The notes under the pieces are model-generated. The model did not search any database. It was not told where the DNA came from and saw only the letters and a program-made list of their open reading frames with translations. 64,000 nucleotides of DNA from an uncultured Pseudomonadota bacterium (GTDB lineage Bacteria; Myxococcota_A; UBA796; CAJQPC01). Shown here one piece after another: positions 34,363-42,500 of the stretch; the stretch's first letter is position 1, and every line of letters starts with the position of its first letter. Location of the stretch: positions 1-64,000 of the forward strand of contig CAJXRZ010000034.1 of the NCBI GenBank assembly GCA_913060515.1, read 5' to 3'. Both the position numbers and the translations under genes were made by a program.

Positions 34363-35534
34363 TTCTCCTTCTCTTGGCCTGCCTTCCCGGCGAGGTCACA
34401 CATACCGAGCATGTGCAGCCTTTGCTTGACCAGCACTGCGTTCGCTGCCACCAAGACGGGGGCATCGGCGTTGGCGATTTTGAGGATCCGGACCAAGTTC
34501 AGGCCTTCGCCGAACGCATCGTGACGCGCGCCCAAGACGGCACCATGCCTCCGCCAGCGAGCGACCCAGAGTGCCGCGATTACCAGAGCAGTGAGCGCCT
34601 GACCCTGGGCGACCGGGACCTGAAGCTGCTGGAGAAATGGGCAGAACAAGGCTTTGCCCACGGCGAGGGCGAGCTTCAGCGGGACCTGCCCGAGGAGAAC
34701 CTGGCGCTCTCCGACACCGACCTTCAGCTCACCGTACCGAGCTATGCGCCGACCTTCTCCGATGACCGAGAGCCCGGCAACGAATACCGCTGCTTTGTAC
34801 TGGAGCATGGACGGGACAGCGACTTCTACATCACGGGGATTCAGCCCATCATCGACCAGAGCAGCGTGCTGCATCACATGGTCTTGGGTGCCGTGCCCCG
34901 AGATGAGCTGGGAAGCGCTGGGACCGGCCCAGAGGGCGCCGACTGCATCAACGACGACATGGGGGCCATCGAAGGCTTGGTCGGCGTGTGGGCCCCCGGT
35001 ATGGAGGCCATGGAGATGGCTGAGGGGGCTGGGCTCAAGGTGGCCTCGGACGAGGTCTTCGTCTTGCAGATGCACTACTTCCAGTCCAGTCCAGAGGCCT
35101 TGGGGCTCGTGGACCAGAGCGGCTTTGCCCTGCGAGCCGCCGAGGAGGTAGACCAGCCGCTGGAGATGGTCACGGTCGGCAGCCAGAGCTTCCGCATTCC
35201 CGCCGGTGAGAGCGACTACACCTTCGAGGGCGCCTGGGAGAGCGAATCCGATCGCCGGATCTACGGCGTCTTCCCGCACATGCATGAGCGGGGTGTGCGC
35301 TACACGATGGGCTTGCCTGAGCGCAAACGCGACAGCTGCGTGCTGGACGGCCCCGGCTACGACTTCTCCAACCAGCTCTACTACCTGTTTCGAGAGCCCC
35401 TGGAGCTCAAGGCCGGAGAGCAGGTGGACTACAGCTGCACCTGGGACAACGGCGACAACGCCGAGGACGTGTTCTACGGAGAGCGCACCGAGGAGGAGAT
35501 GTGCTTCTTCTTTGTGTTGGCGGACGCAGGCTGA
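34359..35534 (+). CDS. Copper type II monooxygenase (PHM-like) with CxxCH motif
   Basis: Exported enzyme of 391 residues resembling the ascorbate-dependent copper monooxygenases (PHM/DBM). The N-terminal leader (VILLLLACLPG) looks like a lipobox signal, followed by a c-type haem motif CVRCH at about residue 25 with PPPASDPEC behind it. Copper ligands match the family order: HH in SVLHHMVLG, a His in LQMHYF, HMH in FPHMHERG, and a late Met in EEEMCFFF. A haem domain in front of the copper domain could feed electrons. The substrate is unknown. The start GTG is fixed by its 4-base overlap with the preceding lipoprotein gene, and GGAGG lies 7 bases before it. Confidence 0.87.
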   Translation: MILLLLACLPGEVTHTEHVQPLLDQHCVRCHQDGGIGVGDFEDPDQVQAFAERIVTRAQDGTMPPPASDPECRDYQSSERLTLGDRDLKLLEKWAEQGFAHGEGELQRDLPEENLALSDTDLQLTVPSYAPTFSDDREPGNEYRCFVLEHGRDSDFYITGIQPIIDQSSVLHHMVLGAVPRDELGSAGTGPEGADCINDDMGAIEGLVGVWAPGMEAMEMAEGAGLKVASDEVFVLQMHYFQSSPEALGLVDQSGFALRAAEEVDQPLEMVTVGSQSFRIPAGESDYTFEGAWESESDRRIYGVFPHMHERGVRYTMGLPERKRDSCVLDGPGYDFSNQLYYLFREPLELKAGEQVDYSCTWDNGDNAEDVFYGERTEEEMCFFFVLADAG

Positions 35535-35608
35535 CCCGCGGTCCTTGCGCAGCCGTGCAATGCCCGTGCAGCACCTTGCCCGGGCCACGGCCATGCCTAG
35601 CTTGGGGC

Positions 35609-36535
35609 ATGTCACCTCATGAATCCCCGTCTCCGAAGCTCGGTTTTGCCCTGCGACGCTTTGCAGGCCCAGCGCGCTTCGCAGAGCAGCGAGAGGCCCT
35701 GGGCGGCAGCCCCATCCGCATCGCACACCTCACGGATCAACACTTTGGGCGGGTCACCTCCCAGAAGGTTCAGCTGGAGGCCATCCGCTTGGCCAACGCC
35801 TGCGCGCCGGACATCGTGTGCTTGACCGGCGACTTTGTGGCCCACTCCTGCGGCCACTTGGACGCCCTCATCGAAGCCCTGAGTCGCCTCGATGCGCCGG
35901 CCTACGCGGTGCTGGGCAACCACGACCACTGGAACGGCGCCTCCGAGGTGCGCGCTGCCCTGGCCCGGGCCGGCGTGGAGGTCCTGGACAACGTGCACAC
36001 CCAGCTGACGCTAAAGGGCCGACGGCTCAACCTGGCCGGCGTCGACGACTCCTACACGGGATTCGCAGACTTTGACCGAGCCATGCGCGGCTTGGACACG
36101 CGCATTCCCACCCTGGCGCTGGCTCACGTCCCGGAGGACGCCGACCGGCTCTGGGCCCGAGGCGCCGAGTTCGTGCTCTCCGGTCACACCCACGCAGGCC
36201 AGCTCACCGTGGCCCGCCTGCATGAGCTCTCCGTCGGCAAGGTGGCCGGTCACCGCTACGTTCACGGCCTGTATGGAGACCGGAAGACGGCGGCCGTGTA
36301 CGTCGGAGCCGGGGTCGGTGCGAGCGTCTTCCCCCTGCGCGCGGGGGAGCGCGGCAAACGGGAGGTCGCGGTCTTTGACCTGGGCATCCGCCCGGGCACG
36401 CTGGCCGAACACCACCAGGAGCAACCGCCCCTAAAAGGTCGCCCACCCTCGGCGAAGACCAAAGCAAAACGGCGCGCCCGGGTGCACAAGAATGCAGCCA
36501 AACGCGCACGTCGCGCACAAGCTCGAGATGACTGA
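35609..36535 (+). CDS. Calcineurin-like metallophosphoesterase, LpxG/YaeI type
   Basis: A 308-residue metallophosphoesterase. Motifs: IAHLTDQHFG, LTGDFVAHS, LGNHDHW, ALAHVPEDAD and SGHTHAGQ are all present in order. This arrangement is that of YaeI/LpxG-like phosphodiesterases that can act on membrane lipids or UDP-diacylglucosamine; the sequence does not settle the substrate. The C-terminal 45 residues are strongly basic (KRRARVHKNAAKRARRAQARD), which may bind membrane or nucleic acid. The start ATG at 35609 has TAGCTT ending 5 bases before it with TTGCCC 16 bases further up, so the transcript is probably leaderless. Confidence 0.85.
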   Translation: MSPHESPSPKLGFALRRFAGPARFAEQREALGGSPIRIAHLTDQHFGRVTSQKVQLEAIRLANACAPDIVCLTGDFVAHSCGHLDALIEALSRLDAPAYAVLGNHDHWNGASEVRAALARAGVEVLDNVHTQLTLKGRRLNLAGVDDSYTGFADFDRAMRGLDTRIPTLALAHVPEDADRLWARGAEFVLSGHTHAGQLTVARLHELSVGKVAGHRYVHGLYGDRKTAAVYVGAGVGASVFPLRAGERGKREVAVFDLGIRPGTLAEHHQEQPPLKGRPPSAKTKAKRRARVHKNAAKRARRAQARDD

Positions 36536-36540
36536 AGGGC

Positions 36541-37473
36541 TCAGTTCTGCGGCGTCCAGGCGATGGCGTCGCCGGTAAAGGCAAAGCCAATGGCCAGATA
36601 AGGAACGGCCCGGTTCACTTCCGTGCCAGCACGGTATTCGTGGTTGATGTGCCACTGGGAGATGACGTACACCGTGGGCTGGTCAAAGCGGGAGCCTTGG
36701 TCCGACTTGAACTTGTAGGCGACCAGGGCGCCGGTGCGGTCGATGCTGGCCGCGCGCGTCGCCTCGGAGTCGTTCGCCGCGAACTCGGCGTCACTGCGGG
36801 TGTGCGAGGAGCGTGCACCAACCGTCAGCTGGTCGGTGGCGACGTAGAGCAGGTCAAAGTCGCCCATCTTGACGACCCCATTGGTCGGCGCGAGGATGTC
36901 CAGGGTCTGGTCGTAGAAGGCGAACCCATCAACGTCATAGCTGTAGTCGTAGCGGGCCAGAGTCGCACGAACAGCGACGGGACCTGCCTTGGCCTGAATG
37001 CGCGCTTCCAAGGTGAAGATCGAGCCCTGCGCCTTTAGGGTTCCATCCGCCGCCAGGGCCTCGATGTTGTCATCGCTGTAGTTCACATTGGAGGAATCGT
37101 CCCAGGTGAGCATCTGGTCCAAACCGCCGTTGTAGCGCACGATCTCGTAGCCGGCCTGCAGGCGCAGCAAGGAGATGGGCATCAACCGAGCCCAGGGCCC
37201 CACGCGCATGAAGGCCGGGGTTTGCAGGCCCGTGACCCCAACCCAAGCGTAGCTGTCCCCAAAGAAGAGGTGGTCCTGCGGCATGTCCGTCAGGCGCATG
37301 CGGTAGCCGATGGTCATGCGCTCTTGAAGCCCCAGAGGGTTGTAGCGCAGCGCTGCCAGGGATTCGTAGTAGACGCGGTGGCGCGGGATGTCAGAGCCAG
37401 CTTGCTCAACTGTCGGTGTTGCCTCCTCTTGTGCGTTGGCGGCGAGTGAGGACAGCAAGATGGGCAGAAACAT
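36541..37473 (-). CDS. Predicted outer-membrane beta-barrel protein
   Basis: A 310-residue exported protein. MFLPILLSSLAANAQ is a signal peptide with an AxA-type cleavage site. The mature part shows alternating aromatic/polar strands (MTIGYRMRLTDM, YAWVGVTGLQTP, SLLRLQAGYEIVRYN, VAVRATLARYDYSYDV, TVGARSSHTRSD, PYLAIGFAF), the pattern of a small outer-membrane barrel. I do not recognise a specific porin family. Start ATG at 37473 has GGAG about 8 bases upstream; a longer in-frame start has no signal peptide at its terminus. Convergent with the phosphoesterase gene with a 5 bp gap. Confidence 0.7.
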   Translation of the reverse strand: MFLPILLSSLAANAQEEATPTVEQAGSDIPRHRVYYESLAALRYNPLGLQERMTIGYRMRLTDMPQDHLFFGDSYAWVGVTGLQTPAFMRVGPWARLMPISLLRLQAGYEIVRYNGGLDQMLTWDDSSNVNYSDDNIEALAADGTLKAQGSIFTLEARIQAKAGPVAVRATLARYDYSYDVDGFAFYDQTLDILAPTNGVVKMGDFDLLYVATDQLTVGARSSHTRSDAEFAANDSEATRAASIDRTGALVAYKFKSDQGSRFDQPTVYVISQWHINHEYRAGTEVNRAVPYLAIGFAFTGDAIAWTPQN

Positions 37474-37522
37474 GTAGACGGACTCCGGGGAACCCGAGGA
37501 TGCCACAAAGCAGGTACGTGCA

Positions 37523-38725
37523 TCACCTCATAAGCGAGGCCACCACGTCCATCCGGTCCTGGCCCCAGATGAGCGCCCCGGTCGGGAGCTTGAAGGTGGG
37601 CACCCCTGGCACACCCAAAGCCTGCGCTTGGGCGGTGTTGTCCTTGAGTTGCTGCTTGATACCTGGGTCTTGCGTTCCAGCAATCAGAGCGTCCGCGTCC
37701 AAGTTGGCCTCGCTTAGGACGGCATGCACAACCTCGGCCTGCCCGATGTCGCGGTTGTCCGCCCACGCCGCCTTATACAGCGGCTGGATCGCCGCCTCCT
37801 CCAAGAGCGCAATGCGGAGGGGCAAGACCGTTCGGAGCGGGAAGGTCTTGGTGAACTCAAAGGGTCCACCCCACCAGTCCGCCCAGCGCTTCAGGTCCCG
37901 GGCCAGGTAGCGCACCTTGGGTGGCGGAAAGGTCGCCATGGGAATCATCGGCGTGCCGATGTCCTTGAAGAGGGCTCCGAGCAAGAAGGGCTTGGGCACA
38001 AGATGTACCCTAGCTGCGGCGGCAATCTCCCGGACACGGAGGCTGGAGAGGTAGCCAAAGGGACTGCTGAAGTCGAAGTACCAGTGAAGCTCATCGGACC
38101 CAATGGCCTTGGGCGGCTGGGGCACAAAGGCTTGGGGGCCTCCCAGGGCCTTCTCCAAGAAGTGAATGCGGTCCTGGCCCCAGTAGAAAGCCCCGGGCTC
38201 GTCCCCTTCCAAGAAGAATGCCGGCACACCAAAGACCCCGCGCTTGAGGGCCTCATCGGTATTGGCCTTGAGCTTGGCCTTGATGGCAGGGTCCTGCGTT
38301 TGGGCCAAATCCAGGCCGAAGTCCTGGGCGATTTGGCCGAGTACCGCTGGGTCGGCGATGTCCTCCTTCTTCTCCCAATAGGCCGCATACAAGCGGGTGA
38401 TCAGGGCATGCCACTGGGCCTTGGGCGCACTGAGAATCAGCCGCAGAGCCTGTACGGTGCGGCGAGGATGGCCGGCAGGAAACTGAAGGTTCAAGTTCAG
38501 CTTCTCGGCCTGTCGAACCAAGTCTTGGGCGATCATTCGCTGCCGCTCCTGGGACCAGCTCTCGGCGGGGACCTGCGGCGCCTCCAAGTCTCGAAAGATG
38601 CCCCCAAGAAGGACCGGCCGGTAAACCAGCTCCACGGGATAGCGGGCGACGATGTCTTGGACGCGGTGAAAACCCATCCAGGCGTAGGGGCAGCTTAGGT
38701 CGAAGAAGAACTCGAGTTGGCGCAT
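37523..38725 (-). CDS. Double DsbA-like / HCCA-isomerase-like protein
   Basis: A 400-residue fusion of two homologous thioredoxin-fold domains of the 2-hydroxychromene-2-carboxylate isomerase (kappa GST-like) family. Domain 1 starts FFFDLSCPYAWMGF and ends GVPAFFLEGD-GAFYWGQDR; domain 2 starts WYFDFSSPFGYLSS and ends GVPTFKLPTGALIWGQDR. Both keep the Ser that replaces the redox Cys of DsbA (S in DLS and DFS), the cis-Pro in GVP and the WGQDR block. Such isomerases use glutathione; single-domain forms are about 200 residues, so this is an internal duplication. The two halves may form a pseudo-dimer (inference). No signal peptide, so cytosolic. Confidence 0.85.
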   Translation of the reverse strand: MRQLEFFFDLSCPYAWMGFHRVQDIVARYPVELVYRPVLLGGIFRDLEAPQVPAESWSQERQRMIAQDLVRQAEKLNLNLQFPAGHPRRTVQALRLILSAPKAQWHALITRLYAAYWEKKEDIADPAVLGQIAQDFGLDLAQTQDPAIKAKLKANTDEALKRGVFGVPAFFLEGDEPGAFYWGQDRIHFLEKALGGPQAFVPQPPKAIGSDELHWYFDFSSPFGYLSSLRVREIAAAARVHLVPKPFLLGALFKDIGTPMIPMATFPPPKVRYLARDLKRWADWWGGPFEFTKTFPLRTVLPLRIALLEEAAIQPLYKAAWADNRDIGQAEVVHAVLSEANLDADALIAGTQDPGIKQQLKDNTAQAQALGVPGVPTFKLPTGALIWGQDRMDVVASLMR

Positions 38726-38814
38726 GCAAGGCTCCCTTGGGTGAGCGAAAGCTATCCGAGCGGCTGCCGCACCGCTGCTCGTGCTTAAACTGCAGATGGC
38801 AAGGAGATGAGAGC

Positions 38815-39171
38815 GTGCAAAGTACCCGCATCGACAAGTGGCTCTGGGCTGCCAGAATGTTCAAGACCCGCACCCTGGCAACCGCAAACTGCGACGCCGG
38901 ACACGTGCAGATCAACGGCACAACGGTCAAGGCCAGCAAGAAGCTGAGCGCTGGGGTCACGGTCAACGTGCTCACCTTGGGTGGGCCCCGCGTCTTGGAA
39001 GTCATCGCAATTGGCGACAAGCGAGGCCCGGTTGAGGCCGCCCAGGCCCTCTACATTGACCACACCCCAGAGCCCGAGCCCATGGAGTCCCCCTTGGATT
39101 TGAGGGAACGCGGTCTGGGCCGCCCCACCAAGCGCGAGAGGCGCAAGCTCGGAAAGGTCCGTGGCTTCTAG
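38815..39171 (+). CDS. hslR: S4-domain RNA-binding protein, Hsp15-like
   Basis: Small S4-domain protein of 118 residues. TRIDKWLWAARMFKTRTLA and DAGHVQINGTTVKASKKLS are the classical S4 alpha-L fragment, as in heat shock protein 15, which binds stalled 50S subunits carrying nascent chains. The tail GLGRPTKRERRKLGKVRGF is basic and typical of Hsp15. The GTG start at 38815 is supported by AAGGAG 8 bases upstream; an ATG in between is out of frame. The 3' end overlaps the next gene by 11 bases. Confidence 0.9.
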   Translation: MQSTRIDKWLWAARMFKTRTLATANCDAGHVQINGTTVKASKKLSAGVTVNVLTLGGPRVLEVIAIGDKRGPVEAAQALYIDHTPEPEPMESPLDLRERGLGRPTKRERRKLGKVRGF

Positions 39172-39571
39172 TCCTCCTCCGCGCTTGGTGCTCTTTGACG
39201 GGGTCTGCGGACTCTGTGACTCCGCTGTCCAGTGGCTCTTGGACCACGACGATGCAGGTCGGCTCCACTATGCGCCCCTGCAAGGTGAGCTGGCGGCCGC
39301 GCTTCGTGCCGCCAATCCGGTGATTCCCACAGAGCTGGACACGATGGTCTTCGTGCGGGATGGCCAGGTGTATCTGCGCAGCCAGGCCGTGCTCCAGATC
39401 CTGCGAGAGCTGCCTGCGCCCTGGTCCTGGTTCTCGGTGTTCCGGGTCTTTCCCAGCTTCTTGACGGACCTGGGCTACCGGCTCCTGGCCGCCAACCGCT
39501 ACCGCATCTTCGGCACCCTTGAGGCGTGTAGGATTCCGGAGCCCGCACAGGCCGCGCGCTTCTTGGACTGA
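39161..39571 (+). CDS. DCC family thiol-disulfide oxidoreductase-like protein (DUF393)
   Basis: A 136-residue protein with the DCC signature near the N-terminus: LVLFDGVCGLCDSAVQWLL, in which the first Cys pair is VCGLC. Then RLHYAPLQGEL, MVFVRDGQVYLRSQAVLQI and the C-terminal NRYRIFG. The family is thought to be thiol-disulfide related but is not well characterised. The GTG start at 39161 lies inside the end of the S4 gene (11 bp overlap), so it is translated from the same message. Confidence 0.85.
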   Translation: MASSPPPRLVLFDGVCGLCDSAVQWLLDHDDAGRLHYAPLQGELAAALRAANPVIPTELDTMVFVRDGQVYLRSQAVLQILRELPAPWSWFSVFRVFPSFLTDLGYRLLAANRYRIFGTLEACRIPEPAQAARFLD

Positions 39572-39573
39572 GC

Positions 39574-42500
39574 TCAGCGCCTGCGGCGAAGCGCTCCGAG
39601 CGCCAGCACCGCCAGCCAGGCCAGCCCGCCTGCCCCGCCGCTCCCAGAGCAGCCCCCACAGCCATCGGCCTCCGGGGCCTCACCTGTGTCTTGAGGCTCC
39701 GTGTCGGGCTCGCTGTCGCTGGGCTCTCCGGTCTCCGAAGGCGCTCCGGTGTCCTCGGATGTGTCACCGGTCTCCGAGGTGTCCAGGGGCTCCCCGGTAT
39801 CGCCTGTGTCACCGGTCTCTTCCGCTTCACAGTCCTCGTCCACCTCTCCATCACAGTCTTGGTCCCCACCAAAGCACTCGTCCAAGGCTACATCTGGATG
39901 GATAGCCGGATCGGTGTCCACGCAGTCCGTGCCACCCCAAGTGTCGATGGCAAAGCCGTCTCCATCCTGGTCGTAGTCGTCGCCGCCCAAGCAGTCGCCG
40001 TCCTTGCCGTCGTACCAGATCTCACTGCCGCCGAAGCGCACGCTGGCATCGCCATCATCACAGTCCTGACCGCCCCAGACCTCACTGTCCTGGCCGTCCA
40101 GATCCGCGTCAAAGTCTGAGGTGCCGCTGCAGTCCTGGTCCACGCCGTCGTACCAAATCTCGCTGGCACCTGGTGATACATCTGGGTCGGTGTCATCGCA
40201 GTCATCCGAGCCGTAGCCGTCGCCATCGCCGTCCAGGTCATCGGCGCCATCGCAGTCCTGATCGATGCCGTCATCGGGCACGTCGACGCAGGTGGGACAG
40301 ATCGTGGCGTCGGCGTCATCGCAGTCATCGCCCAGGTAGTCGATGGACTCGGAGCCATCACCGTCGGCGTCGTAGTCGGAGTCCGCCGCGCAGTCCTGGT
40401 CCACGCCGTCGTACCAGATCTCCACAGCCGCAGGGCTGATGCCTGCGTCCGTGTCATCGCAGTCCAAGCCGCCGTAGAAGTCCACGTCGTAGCCGTCCCC
40501 ATCGACGTCGTAGTCATCCAAGCCATCACAGTTGGAGTCCACCCCATCGTAGGAGTAGTCCAAGGCGCCCGGGTTCACGCTGCCGGCGGCGTCATCGCAG
40601 TCCAGACCGCCGTAGGCATCGGAGTCGTAGCCGTCCCCATCGCAGTCGTAGTCGGAGTTCCCGAAGCAGTCCGAGTCCGTGCCGTCGTAGCAGGTGTCCG
40701 CCGCGCCTGGGTAGATGGTGGCGTCCGCGTCGTCGCAGTCGTTGCCGCCCTGGTCTACATCGCGGAAGCCGTCCAGGTCATCGTCCCACTCATCGACACC
40801 GTCGCAGTCCTCATCGATGCCGTCGTCCGTGCTGCTCTCGGTCCCGTCCGGGTTGATGCTCGCGTCGGTGTCATCGCAGTCCAGGCCGCCGTAGCTGTCG
40901 TGGTCGTAGCCATCCAAGTCGGCGTCGTAGTCGGAGTCCCCAGCGCAGTCCTGGTCCAGCCCGTCGTACCAGACGTCCGTCACGCCCGGGTTGACCGCCT
41001 CATCGCCGTCGTCACAGTCCGTGCCGCCATAGGTCTCCGACTCGTAGCCGTCCTCGTCCGCGTCGTAGTCCGAGGCCCCGTCACAGTCCGCGTCCACCCC
41101 GTCGTACCAGGTCTCACTGGCCCCTGGGCTGGTGCCGCTCTCCGCGTCGTCACAGTCCCCCGTTCCGATGGAGCCCGAGCTTCCGTAGCCGCTGGCTGAG
41201 TAGCCATCCCCGTCTGCGTCAAAGTCATCCGTGGGGTCGCAGTTGTCGTCCGTGGCGTCGTAGAAGACCTCGCTGGCCCCTGGGCTGACGGCCGCATCGC
41301 TGTCATCGCAGTCCGTCCCTCCATAGGAGCTGTCGTCGTAGCCATCCCCGTCTGCGTCGTAGTCCGAGCCCCCGTCACAGTCCGAGTCGACGCCGTCGTA
41401 GTAGGTCTCCTCCGCATCGGGACTGACCGATGAATCGCCATCATCGCAGTCATCATCGGAGTCGTATCCATCGCCGTCTGCGTCGTAGTCGCTGTCCCCG
41501 CCGCAGTCCGAATCGACACCGTCGTACCAGGTCTCCGTGGCCCCTTCGTAGACGGTGGCATCGGAGTCGTCACAGTCCCCCTCCGCCTCCGTGAAGCCGT
41601 CTCCATCGGCGTCGTCCAAGCCCAACTCGGCGAAGGAGATGTCGTCCAAGCCCCAGGTGTCGGTGCTCGGCCCGGTGATCTCTAGCGTGTCTACCCCATA
41701 GTCGTAGACGTAGCCGCGGAAGGAGCTGCTGTTGTTCTCCGAGAGGGTCAGGGTGTTGCTGTAGAGCGCGCTTCCGTGGGCGTAGCCGGTCAAGGTAAAG
41801 GTCCCTTGGCCATCGAGAATCTCAAAGGCTACCGCCGGCTGGACCTCCTCGAAGCTCAAGGTCACGGTGGTGGTGTTGGCCTCTCCGCCTTGGGTCTCGT
41901 TTGGACTCGCGCCGTCAATGTCGGTGCTCACGTCCAAGCTGGAGTCCACGTCCAGGCCCAGATCCGCGTAGTCGCTGCTGACCGTGTCCCCGACCGTCAG
42001 GTCTTCAAAGTCCATCTCCTGCAGAGTGACGCCGGCATCGGACTCCCAGCTCGAGGCGTCGGTGTAGGCCGTGGCCCCTCCCCCATCGACCGTGCCATCG
42101 CAGTCGTTGTCGATCCCGTCGTTCAAGTCTTCTGTGGCATCCGGGTTCACGTCGGCGTCCGAGTCGTCACAGTCCCCATCGCCGCCTGTGTAGCCGTCCC
42201 CGTCCCGGTCGCTGTCCTCGCTCCAGTAGACCTGCCAGTCGTCGTAGCCCACGCCATCGCTGGTGGTGGGCGTGATGCGCAGCTTCTGGATGGGGCTGTC
42301 AAAGAGCACCCCAACAAAGCGTCCACCCGGCACATCCTCGCCGTCCGCCTCCAGCTTTAGGGCGCCTCCGGTGCTCAGGACCGAAGCGCCGCTTCCATCC
42401 CAGGCCTGGAAGGTCAAGGGGCCGCTGGCGTCCAAGAGGCCGAAGCTCACCCCGTCCACGTCGGAATCAAAGCTCACCGTCAGGCTGGTTCCGCTGACCT

